The notes beneath the pieces are model-generated. The model was not told the origin of the DNA. It did not search any database and saw only the letters and a list, made by a program, of their open reading frames with translations. Positions 19,708 through 31,606 of a DNA stretch of 64,000 nt are shown here, one piece after another. Within the stretch, counting starts at the first letter, position 1, and every line of letters starts with the position of its first letter. Both the position numbers and the translations under genes were made by a program. The stretch comes from Orobanche coerulescens (Eukaryota; Streptophyta; Magnoliopsida; Lamiales; Orobanchaceae): the NCBI GenBank assembly GCA_033398695.1, contig CM065814.1:15558358-15622357 (forward strand), in the 5' to 3' direction.

Positions 19708-20992
19708 TGTTAGATATATTTTTATGCGCTTATTTATCATTATTTTATATCCATTTTAAGTCTAAATCTGCATAAATGAGCTTTTAATGCACTATCTTTA
19801 TATGTTTTGAAGGAAATTGGAGTCTGGAAGCCTAAACGACAAAAAACGGGCGAAAACGACAATTTTTGGTCAGAGGCCACGGCACAATGAAGCTGAGCCG
19901 CGGCACACACACGACACATCATGAAGCGGTACACATCTGCGGGGCCGCTGCGAATCTTGAGCCGCGGCCGTAAGGAAAAATTTGCGCCAGTGCCTTGTCG
20001 CTGGGCCGCGGCACACTAAAGCGGCCGCGGCCCAAGCGGTTTGCTGATCCAGCCCTCGTTTTTTGGACTGTTTTGAAGCCCGTTTTCGACCTAATTCCCG
20101 GACGCGTTTTGGAGACTAATGATGGTTATAAATAGGGAATTAAAGGTCTGAAGAGAGAGGATCGAAGAGAAGGAGAAAAACACCGATCAAGCAGAGAGCA
20201 GAAGCTAGAGAACGGAGGAATCCAAGTTCTTCAACTGTGTTTGATTTCTTTTATGCTTTCTTCAATTCTTTCTGTATTATTCTCTAGCATGTCGGGCTAG
20301 AACCCTATTCTAGGATTTTGACGAAACCGAGGTTTTGACGAATTAACTTTTGATTTTGCATTATTAAAATATATTTCCCTTTCGTATTGAGTTTTCCCAA
20401 TTGTTTTAATTACTATCAATTATGTGGACTATGATTGATTTGTTTTGATTACACAACTCGAATCGGGAGAGGAGAGTTGGTAGGAAAAATTAGTGAGAAC
20501 CGTTTTATCTTGTGAGATAGGAATATACTCATAAGAATTACGTGGCCTGTCCGAAGATTTCGTACTTTTTGCCTATTGACGAATTAATTCACCTAGGAAT
20601 AGAGTGTTTTATTCGCGTTATAAAATCTTATTGACCTCGGGAGAGGCAGTAGAGTATTTTTGCAATCTTCGCCTTCAATAAATTGGGAAATCACTTAAAT
20701 TCATATAAATCAAGAGTAATTCGGATAAACCGAGGTGGATTCACAATCCTAGATTAATTCCCTATTTGATTTTCTTTCTTCGAACAATCGATTCTACTAT
20801 TTATTCTTGGTTCATTCTTTTATTAATTTTCTTTAAATATTATGTGCACCTCCAATTTCGATAGTTCAAATAAAATTAGAATACGCATAAATCGGTAATT
20901 AGTGAGTCAGTCCTCGAGGGAACGATAACTTTCTTACCACTTTATTACTTGCTTACGACAATGTGCACTTGCGTTCACCAAAATTCGTAACA
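19708..20992 (+). repeat. Athila-3 3' LTR (complete, 1285 bp)
   Basis: TGTTAGATATATTTTTATGC…AAATTCGTAACA. Carries four GCCGCGGC sites (19897, 19961, 20005, 20024) and a TATA box at 20127. It supplies the ~160 bp missing from the 5' LTR. Confidence 0.92.
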
Positions 20993-21118
20993 TTCGTCTG
21001 AGTCGTGGTCTTCTTTTGGACTTTTGGGAGATTCCTCGGACTTATCCTTTCCTTTCCTTCTGGCATCTGATTTGTGCAAAAGATGGCTTTCAATTAACTC
21101 TTTGCAGCAAAGATTATC
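20993..21118 (-). other. Copia-2 sequence between Athila-3 and the extra ORF
   Basis: Short flank adjoining the Athila-3 3' LTR. Part of it is antisense to a Ser/Lys-rich continuation after the extra ORF stop. No matching 5-base duplication is found on the left side of Athila-3, because that side was deleted. Confidence 0.6.
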
Positions 21119-22605
21119 CTATTGGATCAGGGCTTCAACTTCTTGGAAGTCCGTCACTTCCAACACGAATATTTCTTCATTGCTCCACTCGCTCCAGTTG
21201 TACAGGGTATCGTATGGAGCTAGCCTGTAGCTCTTCCATTGAAGAAATCTTTCATAGGCCTGTTCAATTTGCATAGAAAGAAGGGTTTTATTGATAATAG
21301 AGTCCGGGGAGGGACTTCGTACAACGTCTGAGTCCGCTGTAGCGATTGATTTCTCTACAGGTGTGGAATCCTGTATCGGAGAGGGATTCCTTACAGGGGA
21401 TGGTGCCCCGAAGGAAGGTGGATCCTGAACGGGTGTGGAATCCCGTATAGGAGAAGTAGCATTTGGCTCCGAAGGGGCAGCCGACTCGCTAGAGTCTTCC
21501 AAGTTGGCAGATGTCCTTGTATCCGTCGTTGCCACCAAAGGCTCAGGATCTACTGTCGATACAGTAGCGGGCATCTCTTCCACAGGGGTGGGGCCCTGGG
21601 GTAGTTGATCAGTGGGTTGCGCCACGACAGGAGCATCCTCGGAGGTTCTTGTAGCTTTAACTTTAGAAAGCCTCCTTAGCTTCCTTTTCGGCTTCTCAGC
21701 AGCAACTGGTGTCTTGCTGTGAGATCTTTTTCTTTTCTTTGAAGAGCCAACACTCTGGGACTTCGTAGAAACATCTCTCGGATCGGCAGACAAGGGCATT
21801 CTTCGGACGTATGGTTGATTTGCAATCAGGGTGCTCTGGTTAAAGGCCGAAGGCTTGACGCCTCCCAAATAGATCCGGGAATTTATTTTCTTCGCCTCTG
21901 CGGATTGTGGAATACCACACTTCATCAAAATGTGGTTTAGAAACAAACCAAACGATTTCTTTTGCGACGCAGGTTTTGACACCTCTTCCTGCAGACGCTT
22001 CAGAATAATCTGACACCAATTGACCTTTTCATAGGTCATAATTTCTACCATCATCCTAAACCTAAGATTTATGCACATCTCAAAGGCACCTATGCGATTC
22101 TCGATGATACGGAAACAAAAGTCATGCAAGCACACGAACGGAAAACAGAAATTTTTCTTGTGACAGGTAGTGTGAACGGATTCAATCGATGCTGAGCTGG
22201 TGAACAGTCTATATTACTCGGTCAACAGCTCTTGAGACCCAAAAGTCTCAAGGTCTTCCATAGTCAGGCAATCAGCGGGCAGCCTGAAAATGTTCTCGAG
22301 AAGTTCTTGGTTAACATAGATCTCCACTCCGCGAATGACGGTGGTGATGTCAGCGACGTGGCCTCCCTGGGCCAGCGACAGAAAGCGGACGGCAGCATTG
22401 AGGTAGAAGTCCTCAACCAATTGAACGTCGTATCTCTCGGCAGTGTGATTTCCAAGGCAGTAAAGGCCTTGCTGACGGATTCTGTGATGACGAACTCCAT
22501 GGATTCAACGTCATCAGTTTCAGCGTGAATTCGCTTGATGACGATAGATTTGGAAAAGATCCGTCCATCAATGATGTTCGAGGCTTTCTTCAGAGTGGAT
22601 GCCAT
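21119..22605 (-). pseudogene. Copia-2 extra ORF downstream of pol (env-position ORF)
   Basis: A coding region after pol in the position where SIRE-type elements carry an envelope-like ORF. It starts MASTLKKASNIIDGR. It needs one frameshift near 22450-22500 to reach VEDFYLNAAVRFLSLAQGG, and has one in-frame TAA at 22214-22216. The middle is basic (KKRKRSHSKTP and KPKRKLRRLSK, nuclear-localisation-like). It is followed by a long Pro/Ser/Thr-rich segment with repeated (S)P(I/V)(R/Q)(D/N)xxP units, and a C-terminal globular part (YERFLQWKSYRLAPY). No signal peptide or clear membrane segment is visible, so an envelope role is not supported. Function unknown. Confidence 0.7.
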
Positions 22606-23373
22606 TGATGAATATCAAGAAAAGATGAAAAGATTCAAGAAGAATATGCAGTGAAATACAGAAAAACTTGTAGGCTGATTTGCTCGAGTGCTCTTTAAAA
22701 TATGCAGAAGGCGTAAAGAGTCTCAAATGGCATTTGCAGTCCTTTTATAGTGGGCGACGAAGAAGGGTTTTCAGAGAACGATTGATCAGATTTAAGGGAT
22801 GAGAACCGGAGTTTGAAATGAATGGTCATGATGGACTGAGTGTAACTGGTACACTTATCCATCGAATTTTAAAATAGGAGTGGGTCCCACTTCTGACATT
22901 TGTTATTACCCTTAATGCCTGAAACGACGGTATTAAATATTAAGCAATTTGAAAACATCACGAATTTTGAGATTCAATTGTCCAGATGTCGTGTAAGGCA
23001 TTTAATGTAAATGACGTTTGACATGAAAACAGGGTACGTGGACAAAAATTATTTTTAAAATGAATATTATAATATATATAATGAATCGAATTCCGATAGC
23101 ATGTGCTATATCCGCGACGAAATAGCGTTCCCCCTTAAAAGGTACATATAGGTTTCAATTCCATACAATAATTTTCGGATTAATGCTGTATTCATGGGTC
23201 ATAATGTATTCCCCCTTAATTATTGCACACGGTAGCTATAGGATGATCCATATTGCTTTGTTCCCTACAGTGCTGTATTGAAGGTTCTGAGTGTACAAAT
23301 AATTAATGGTGGATACTGTATTCTTGGGTCTTACAGCATTCCCCCTCAATTGTTGAGTAAAAACAGTAAATAC
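22606..23373 (-). other. Copia-2 spacer with three polypurine-like runs
   Basis: Non-coding interval between the pol stop and the extra ORF. On the minus strand it has three G5 purine runs: ATTGAGGGGGAAT (23350-23338), ATTAAGGGGGAAT (23220-23208) and TTTTAAGGGGGAAC (23140-23127). The first two lie in a repeated unit of about 50 bases, with GAATACAG downstream. They resemble plus-strand primers but sit far upstream of the 3' LTR. Confidence 0.65.
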
Positions 23374-24939
23374 TTACAGGGAGTCAGGCTGTAGCAATCC
23401 CAATTCTTGTCGAAACATGTTGAATCTTGCTGTGTCGAGAGGCTTGGTGAAGATGTCGGCCAACTGAATATCTGTATGAACCTTTTCTAGCCAAACATCC
23501 TTGTTCTCGACATGATTCCTTATGAAATGATGCTTCATGTTGATATGCTTAGTGCGAGAGTGCAATATAGGGTTGTGCGTGATTGCAATTGCACTCGTGC
23601 TATCACACATGATTGGCGTTTCCTTGGCTTCAATCCCATAATCTGACAACTGTTGCTGCATCCAAAGGATCTGCATACAGCAGCTACCAGCAGCATAGTA
23701 TTCTGATTCAGCCGTGGAAAGTGAGTTTGCCAATTGCTTCTTACTGAACCAAGAAACAAGTCTAGGTCCAAGAAAGTGACAAGTTCCACTTGTACTCTTC
23801 CTATCTAGCTTGCAGCCTTCGAGATCTGAGTCGCTGTATCCAATTAAATCGAATCCGCCTTCTTTAGGTTACCACAGTCCTACATCGACTGTTCCTTTAA
23901 TATACTTCAGGATTCGTTTAGCTGTATTGAAGTGTGATTCTTTGGGTGCTACTTGATATCTCGCACACACTCCTACAGCAAACTGGATATCGGACCTGCT
24001 AGCCGTTAGGTATAGGATTGAGCCAATAAGCTTCCTGTAGAGTGATTGGTCAACCGGCTTTCCGGCTTCATCAGCACTAATCTGCACGGAAGTGCTCATG
24101 GGGGTTGACGATGATTTGGAAGTGTTCATTCCAAATTTGTTGAGAAGCTCCTTGCTGTATTTTTCCTGGTTGATGAAGATCCCCGTAGGCAACTGCTTTA
24201 CCTGCAAACCTAGGAAATAAGTAAGTTCTCTCATCATACTCATTTCAAATTTACTTTGCATGAGATGAGAGAACCTTTGACATAAAGTAAGGTTAGTTGA
24301 ACCAAATATAATATCATCTACATATATTTGAACCATTAGAAGGTCATCACCTTCCTGTATTTTGAACAAGGTTTTTTCCACAGCACCTTTCTCAAATCCA
24401 TTATCGGTTAGATACTGGGACAGGGTCTCATACCATGCTCTAGGGGCTTGCTTAAGTCCATACAGTGCTTTCCTTAGCCTGTATACTAGATTGATGCCGT
24501 CTGTGTTGGGAAACCCTGGTGGTTGTTCAACATAAACTTCTTCGGCAAGGTCTCCATTTAGGAATGCACTTTTGACGTCCATTTGGTATACAATGAAGCT
24601 CTTATGGGCGGCAAAGGCTAAAAATATCCTAATGGCTTCTAGTCTGGCTACAGGGGCAAACGTTTCATCGTAGTCTATGCCTTCTTCCTCTCTATAGCCT
24701 TGTGCGACTAGTCTGGATTTGTTCCTTATGATTAGTCCATTTCGATCCTTCTTGTTTCGAAATACCCATTTGGTTCCTATAACCGATTGATGCGTAGGTC
24801 TGGGTACAAGATACCATACATTGTTTCTTTCGAAACTGTTAGGCTCTTCTTCAATAGATGTTATCCAATGAGAATTATTAAGAGCGTCTATGGTAGAAAC
24901 AGGTTCGGCCTGGGCTAAGAATACAAAAATAGTGCACAT
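23374..24939 (-). pseudogene. Copia-2 reverse transcriptase-RNase H, one stop
   Basis: About 520 codons in a single frame, broken by one TAA at 23869-23871, at the RT/RNase H junction. RT blocks: [36 protein letters not shown] with the first catalytic Asp, [13 protein letters not shown], and the catalytic [11 protein letters not shown]. RNase H blocks: YSDSDLEGC, LSTAESEYYA, CDSTSAI and the closing TKHINMKHHFIR and DIFTKPLD. All catalytic residues I can identify are present. This is the best-preserved copia RT in the window. The upstream join to integrase is frameshifted between 24939 and 25139. Confidence 0.93.
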
Positions 24940-25138
24940 ATTGAGTCTTCTAAGCTCGGATTGAGATTTCCATTCAGGGAATGGTGATATCAGTATCTAG
25001 TTCTTCTTGTGCACACTGTACATTTCCTTGTGTACTCTGTATTCTCCTACGGGTAGAGACACCAACATTGATGTTTCCAATGATCATCTCTTGCGGGTGA
25101 TCTCTCAACCATCTTCGATCGGGTTCTAATTCAGGGTC

Positions 25139-26131
25139 CTATACTGTATCTTGAGTTGCTGTAGATACAACTTCAGCTTGTACAGCATCGGCTTCATCTA
25201 CGTCGATCCTTACAGCTGCGGGGTTGATTTCTAGGTCAACAACAGGTTCTATGGGAGTTGGTGGATCTAAGATGGAAAGTTGTTGGATGTTCTGAGTAAT
25301 AGCTTCTACTCCTGTAGGGTCATGGTGAGGTTCGTCGAACACTAGATGAACTGATTCCTCGATCGTCAGCTTTCTTTTGTTAAAGATCATGTAAGCTTTG
25401 CTGACGGAGGAATATCCTACAAAGATTCCTTCATCCGACTTCTCATCAAAGGTTCTAAGTTGATCCTTCCCATTGTTCAACACATAGAACCTGCATCCAA
25501 AAATGTGAAAATATGAAACTAACGGAGTTTTATTGTTCCATACCTCGTATGCTGTTTTGTTGTGGTGCTTGTTGACGATACAACGGTTTTGAGTGTAGCA
25601 TGCTGTATTGGTTGCTTCACCCCAGAAACGCTGTGGCAACTTTCTTGCAACAATCATTGTACTTGTTGCTTCTTTCAGCGTCCTATTCTTTCGCTCGACA
25701 ACACCATTTTGTTGAGATGTACGGGCAGCTGAGTATTCGTGTTGTATCCCATTTTCCGAATAGTATTGCTCTATAAAGCGGTTAGTAAATTCTGTACCTC
25801 TGTCGGAACGAATGGACACGATACTCGATCCCTTTTCATTTTGAAGCTTTCTCAGGAGCTCGGGCAGCTTTGATGTTGTTTCCTTCTTCTTGCTTAAGAA
25901 GATTGTCCAAGCATACCTGGAGTAATCATCAACAACAACAAGACAATATTTCTTACCTCCTAAACTTACAGGGTCTACAGGACCATAGAGATCCATGTGT
26001 AGCATTTCCAACACTCTTTGGGTTGAAAGGTAGGAATTGCTTTTCAGGGTGGACTTGATTTGCTTGCCTTTCTGACATGGTCCGCAGACGCTGTCCTTTT
26101 TGAATGACACATTTGGCAATCCTCTTACCAT
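25139..26131 (-). pseudogene. Copia-2 integrase
   Basis: Open for 330 codons. CGPCQKGKQ ends the zinc-binding pre-integrase site. The catalytic triad is present: Asp in EMLHMDLYGPV, Asp in IRSDRGTEF, and Glu in NGVVERKNRTLKE. The C-terminal part carries VWNNKTPLVSYFHIFGC and the GIFVGYSSVSKAYMIFN block, then a variable linker ending at a TAG in 25139-25141. In the same frame as the protease/pre-integrase segment upstream but cut from it by a TAG at 26135-26137. Confidence 0.93.
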
Positions 26132-26134
26132 TCC

Positions 26135-26917
26135 CTATCTTGAGTGCTTGTTGATCGTCTTGAAGTTGACGTGAGACATCCTCTTGTGCCATAACCAGCT
26201 TAGATCTGCAGTGCCTTTGGCAACAAAGCATGGAATTGAGGAGCTCATAGGCTTCCAGTCAGCAATATACATGTTACCTGATCTGCTTCCTGTAAGCACA
26301 ACTTCTTTGGTCCGGATGTTCTTGACTTTACAGCGATCTATATAGAATTTCACCGAGAACTGTTTATCACAGAACTGGCTAATACTAAGTAGATTGTACT
26401 GTAAGCCTTCAACATATGCAACATCGGTGACCTTGAATTTTCCTACAAGAAGGTTTCCTTTCCCTCTTGTTCTTCCTTTAGATTTATCACCGAAGCGAAC
26501 TTTTGGACCGCGACCTTCTACGAAATCTGATAGCTTGCTTCTATCCCCGGTCATGTGCCAAGAGCATCCACTATCGAAGTACCAGGTGTCCTCCTCTAGG
26601 ATGTCCTCTATGCAAAGAGATTAGGTAGATTTAGGTCCCCTTTGATTTTTGGGTCCATAAATGTTAGTGCCTTTAGGTACCCAAATTTTCCTGACAGCAA
26701 TTGGTTTACTATAGGTCACATTCGGTACAGTGTTGCGGTATCTACGTGGGGCATATACGTAGTCGCTATAATCATGATAATTGTTATGCATGTAAAATTC
26801 AGGGTTATTATTATTAGTCCAGTACGAGTGCCGTCTTGGAGGTAGAGCCATTTTCTTTAGCCTAACAGCTTGCCTTCTGGGTCTCCAGTTGGATTCCCAA
26901 TGCTGCTGTGCGGACAC
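26135..26917 (-). pseudogene. Copia-2 protease and GAG-pre-integrase
   Basis: One frame with stops at 26621 and 26135. The copia protease active site is intact (WYFDSGCSWHMTG near 26595-26550). The pre-integrase domain follows (NLLSISQFCD…, SGNMYIADW, LWHKRMSHVNF with the zinc-binding His residues). Upstream (26917-26621) is a Tyr/Asn-rich linker (HNNYHDYSDYVYAPRRYR) ending in WVPKGTNIYGPK, the usual gag-protease join in this copia group. A change of frame lies upstream near 26917. Confidence 0.85.
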
Positions 26918-27465
26918 CTGTTTTCTCGAGGAATAACGGGGCTCCTGTATCCAATACCTAGGCGTGCTGTACTGATAGTACTGCCGTGCGGGCCTTTGAT
27001 ATTTGGATATAGCCTTCTTTCTGAACGGCTGTTGGCGCTGTTGATATGCTCGGGGAGCATGCTGTTGAGTGCGCCTTTGAGGTATGAATGGATGGTGATT
27101 CCGCTGTCTGGAGTATGATTGAGGTGGCGGAATGGCAGCCTTTGCTGTTCACTGTGCAACAGGTTCCTTCACAGGACTCGAAGTTTCTTTCGACACAGGA
27201 ATGGGTTCCACACCCCTGACAAACACTATACTAGTTTTCCCTTTGTTTGAAAATGAGCTGTATCCTAAGCCACTTTTATCATGAGCATGTTGCCCAGTGC
27301 TTAGAATTTCTTCCATTCTTTTGGACGATTTCTCGAAAAGATTTCAGAATGGTCTCAAGTTCATCTTCTCGTTTTTCGAGAGTTTTGACTTTGGCTTGAA
27401 GTAGAACTAAATCATTTGTCTTGCTCTAATTATGAGTTTTAACCTCACTTAGTTCATGAGCAAGT

Positions 27466-28898
27466 TTATGATTGCTCTCCATGAGTTTCATGGTCGACTT
27501 TGCTGTTTTCACAATCAATAGACATATTTTCATAATTTATTTTCAGCAAGTCATTTTCATCTTTTAGCTCTAGGTTAGACAGTTGGAGCTGTATATTCTC
27601 ATTTTTCAGTGTCTCATGGGCCTTTTGAATGTTCTTAAACTCATTCATCGTGTTTTCAAAAGTATGAGATGCATTTACTGGAGTAATTGAGGTTGAGCTT
27701 ACCTCATCATCGCTATCTTCATCTTCAGGAATGTCTTTGGCCATAAAGCACATATATGCTTTAGCATCGTATTCTTCATCGGATGAATCACTGTCCGTGA
27801 CCACCTGTAGACATTCTTCGGACTTGGATGGTGCGAGGGAGGCTTCTGATTCTCCAATCAGGGCATTGAGCTTGTTTTTCCAAGCACGTCTTCGTTCATC
27901 CCTCTCTTGTTGCTCGGCTTCCGACAACCTTTGAACTTTGGGATGAGGACATTTGTTTGCATAATGTCCTGGTTTCCTGCAATTATAGCACAAGTTAGCA
28001 TCACCGAATGAAGTTTCGGTACTTACCTTGTGGACAGGTTTGGGCTTGTAGGGAGTTTTTCCCGATTGCTTGATGAACTTTTTGAATTTGTGCATGAGAA
28101 GCGCCATTTCATCTTGAGACAGGATGTCATCGTCACTGTCAGCATTCTTGTGAATAGGCTTCGACAAGCTGGGCATGCTGTGTCGACTGTTCGATACAGC
28201 GGCTAGTGCTGTGACCTTTGAAGGAGATTCTTCAGCTTTCTCTCTTCTGTCAATATCATACTCAAAAGTTTTGAGGTCAGAGAAGAGATCAAAAGTAGAT
28301 ATTTCATTTAGATTACACGACACATGTATAGCTGTGGTTTTAATGTCCCATCGGGCAGGGAGAGATCTGAAATTTTTTAAATTATTCTTCTGGGTATAAA
28401 TTTTGCCCAAAGCTTCAAGTTCACCAAAAATACCAGTGAATCTGAGGTCAAGTTCCTCAAGTGTCTCAGTTGGTTTCATTTCAAAAGATCCAAATTGCTG
28501 AGTCAGTTTTGAAATTTTGTTTTCTTTTGAGAGCTCAGTTCCCTCACAAATCAACTTGAGTTTATCCCAGATTTGCTTGGCTGTTTTACAGATCTTTACC
28601 TTTGAGAATGTGCCTTTGTCAAGAGTGAAAATAATGCGTTCTTAGCCACATTGTCGAGATTGGCGCGCTTTCATTCATCTGTAGTCCATTGCTCTCGCTC
28701 CTTCTCGAGCATCTCATCATGGGATTGGCCTTCAATCCTTGCGGCCATGTTTACCTTCATTATCTTGATGGGGCTATCCTGTATAACAAAAATCTTCTCT
28801 TCGTGCATTGCTGCAAGATGAGCCTCCATCCTGATTCTCCAATCATCAAATTCAATAATAGAGAACATGGGTACTTTGTTGATCATAGATGTATCCAT
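27466..28898 (-). pseudogene. Copia-2 gag with long coiled-coil tail
   Basis: Starts MDTSMINKVPMFSIIEFDDW (28898), a normal copia gag start. A TGA at 28671 and a frameshift near 28620 precede the long open frame 28554-27466. That frame has LTQQFGSFEMKPTETLEEL, a basic region, the zinc knuckle CYNCRKPGHYANKC (complete), and an acidic Ser/Asp-rich part (DSDSSDEEYDAKAYMC). It ends in a predicted coiled coil (KAHETLKNENIQLQLSNLEL). After 27466 the coiled coil continues in other frames to about 27300. The long tail is typical of SIRE-type gag and unlike the short gag of Copia-0. Confidence 0.9.
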
Positions 28899-28992
28899 GT
28901 GAGAATGTAGGAATGAAAAAGACTGTTTTATAAAATAAGTGAATTGGATCTGATTCGGTTAAAAATACGACTGATTCTTTTTAGAATCAACC

Positions 28993-29004
28993 GCTCCGAT
29001 ACCA
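28993..29004 (-). other. Copia-2 primer binding site
   Basis: Minus strand TGGTATCGGAGC two bases inside the 5' LTR edge. One base differs from the Copia-1 site (TGGTATCAGAGC) and it is identical to the Copia-0 site. Confidence 0.85.
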
Positions 29005-29006
29005 CT

Positions 29007-30218
29007 TGTTGGCCACTAAGTATACTGGATACAGCTTGGAAAGTGTTTTAAACTACAAGTTGTATGGTTTTAAATCTGAGTGCGTAGCGGAAGTCTTAAA
29101 TACAGTAAGTTGCTTAGGATACAGCAACTCGATATGCAGACTATACTTAAATAATCACAGTTATTTAAAACAATAAAGGCAGAAGGTAAATAACACAATA
29201 TTTAAAGTGGTTCGAGGTAAACCCTTCTACGTCCACTGGTCCTCCACACAGGAGTAAAAATTTTATTATAATTACTGCATACACAACTACGTAATTATAA
29301 CAACACTCAATAAATATATGATTCACACATATTGATATAAAGATCTTAGCTTTCAACCGTTCACACAGATTGGTTTGAGCTAACACTTTGACTGGCTTCT
29401 TCACACACAGTTCTGAAGCTTCGTCTTCTTCGATGCAAGTCCTTCACACACAGTTCGGGAGTAGCAAAGATTCCTCAGTCCACACAGGGCTGATATGGGT
29501 TTGTTCAAAGATAGAACATGGTTGAACAACAACTATGACTTTATGGGTTATAAGCTGATGATGTGTTGTTCAAGGTTTGAGCACTGTATATCTCTTATAT
29601 CTGAATAGCAGAAAGCTTGGGGAGATATGTTTTGCTCTGAATATTTCTTGTAAGCTTGATCATTTGTAAGTCGTTCAGTAGTACAGTTGTTCAGTTGTTC
29701 AGTTGTTCAGTGGTTGATGATCTTCAAACTCTGGAGATATATATAGTCTCTGAAATATATCCGTTTGAAATCTATCCGTTGGGCAAGATTCTGTGACAAC
29801 AGACATTTGACTGAGATTCGGATATTGCGGGATTTGTGAAGATCTTATGACTTACAGTATTTAAATACTTTATCCTTTAGTATTTAAATACTTCTTTATC
29901 AATGGGACTTGACTTCTAGCGAATACTGAAGATTCCTTCTTGTCCTGTTGAGAGCTGTATAGAAGGATCACTGTATTGATATTCGAGACAACTTCCATAC
30001 TTAGTCCTTATAAGACTTCTTTGTTGTATGATAGGTTCCACTGTATGATGGATCTACGAGAGGTCTTCGATACAGGTTGACACTTTTGATCAGCTTTTCG
30101 ATACAATTTGCTTACTGTATGCTGGATTGGCATATTGTCAAAACATCTTATCACCACTATTCGATATAGGGATTGTTTATCCTAACTGTTTCGATACCGG
30201 GTATTTATTATCCCAACA
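29007..30218 (-). repeat. Copia-2 5' LTR (complete, 1212 bp)
   Basis: TGTTGGCCACT…TTATCCCAACA in plus coordinates. Contains GTTCAGTT tandem units near 29672-29710 and a TATATATA element at about 29735-29744 read from the minus strand. Repeated CACACAG boxes occur in the transcribed part (29360-29490), and many ACTGTAT/GATACAG words in U3 (29950-30130). It has no CpG palindrome array. Confidence 0.92.
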
Positions 30219-31147
30219 GAACACCAATGGTACGCTTAAAAGTTTCGAAGAATATGATGATTCCGATTAGAAAAATGACCATTATAATTGCAAAGCAACG
30301 CAATTATTACATTGTGCCTTAAATTCGGAAGAACACAACCGGATATCTTCGTGTGAAAGTGCCAAAGAGATTTGGAAGATGTTAGAAGTAACACATGAAG
30401 GAACATCTCAAGTCAAGGAGACGAAAATAAACATGCTTCTCCACGAATACGAACTATTCCAAATTAAAGACGAAGAATCCATTACAATAAATCATGCTCG
30501 ACCGATTCTCGGTCATTATGAATGGATTAACATGTTACGGGAAACCCCTTTCAAGTAGTGAAAAAGTAAAGAAAATCCTACGATCACTACCTCGGGAATG
30601 GAACGGAACGGTGACGGCGATTATGGAATCGAAAGATTTCAATAATCTTGATTTTAGCGCCCTCGTTGGTTCGCTAATAAATTACGAGATTGTTCTAAAA
30701 TCTCGGAACGTAAATCCGAAACCGAAGGAAAGAACGATAGCTTTGAAAGCTAAGATGTCTCGAAAAGAAGAAATCCCGGTGGACGAAGATGATGAAGAAT
30801 TGGCATATTATGCTAAAAACATTAGTAAGTTTCAAAACTTATTGAACCGGAGAAGGAAGGACATCAAATCGGGCGAATATAAGAAATTCGACAACAACTG
30901 TCGAATCTGTGGTAAACCAGGCCACTTTGCTAAAAATTGCCGAGGCTCAAATCCTAAGAAGGAAGTTCTCGTAGCAACATGGAGTGACGAAGACGATGAC
31001 GATGAATATATTCAGAATAATCTTGCACTCATGGCCAGAAGTTCATTCGACGAAAGCGACGTCGAAATCCGGTTAGTACATTGTCTCAAGACGAACTTTT
31101 TGAAGCATTCGAACTTGTACGTACGATTTTCAAAATGCTTTAAATGA
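30219..31147 (+). pseudogene. Copia-1 gag, main part with zinc knuckle
   Basis: Resumes gag after Copia-2. One stop (TAG) lies shortly after the junction, and a frameshift near 30490 separates it from the open frame 30494-31147. Recognisable blocks: SAKEIWKMLEVTHEG, then DRFSVIMNGLTCYGK, KILRSLPREWN and the RNA-binding knuckle CRICGKPGHFAKNC with intact Cys and His. An acidic stretch (DEDDDDEY) follows. The order and spacing are normal for copia gag, about 300 residues. Two breaks prevent a full product. Confidence 0.88.
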
Positions 31148-31606
31148 AATTAAATCCCTCCAATCGAAAAATAAATTATTCGAAATTGAAATTTCCAAAA
31201 TAAATGAAAAAGGGAAATTCATTGAAACCGATCATTCAATATGTATTGAGAAAGAGAATAAATTGAAAAATGGTCTTTTGAAAGTTCAAGACGAACTCAA
31301 AATTTTAGAAAACAAATTTTCATGCGGAAACGACAAATTTGAACAAATGCTTTCCGTACAAAAATGTACTTTAAATAAACAGGGGTTAGGATTCAAACCG
31401 CATAATAAAACTGAATCCTTAAATTTTAAAATACCCCGTTGTGATAAATGTTTAAAAACTTGGGCATCATATTTCGATTTGCAAAAGCCCAAGACGGGCG
31501 ATAAAAACTAAAAAAAATTGGATTTCAAAAGGAACCTTTATTCCAAATATCGTCTATTTTCCAAATGAAAAACCAACAGTTGGTTGGGTCCCCAAAAATC
31601 AAAATT
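31148..31606 (+). pseudogene. Copia-1 gag C-terminal tail
   Basis: Charged, coiled-coil-like region (31263-31511) ending with paired cysteines in CDKCLKTW, then a frame change to a closing PTVGWVPKN and a stop near 31606. This tail normally joins the protease region of a copia polyprotein; here the reading frame ends and non-coding DNA follows. That supports a gag-only element. Confidence 0.65.

Larger units (their letters stand above)
12024..20992 (+). mobile_element. Athila-3: internally deleted Athila (gag-protease and ORF3, no RT/integrase)
   Basis: Plus-strand Ty3/gypsy element of the Athila type. 5' LTR (5' end missing), primer site TGGCGCCGTTGCCGGGGA, gag, protease, spacer with the Athila GGGAGGCAACCC box, palindrome array, intron, ORF3, 3' spacer and complete 3' LTR. 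The RT, RNase H and integrase that should follow the protease are absent, so it is a non-autonomous derivative. Its left end is fused to the Copia-2 3' LTR stub by deletion, which explains why no target duplication is seen. Confidence 0.92.
11825..30218 (-). mobile_element. Copia-2: large copia element with 3' extra ORF, interrupted by Athila-3
   Basis: Minus-strand element inserted in Copia-1 gag. GAACA flanks it at 11820-11824 and 30219-30223. In transcription order: 5' LTR (30218-29007), primer site, gag, protease, integrase, RT-RNase H, repeated polypurine runs, an extra ORF (22605-21119), then Athila-3 and a 199-bp stub of the 3' LTR. The 1.2-kb LTR, long coiled-coil gag and extra ORF after pol fit the SIRE/Maximus lineage; the assignment is by architecture. 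Every gene has stops or frameshifts. Confidence 0.9.
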
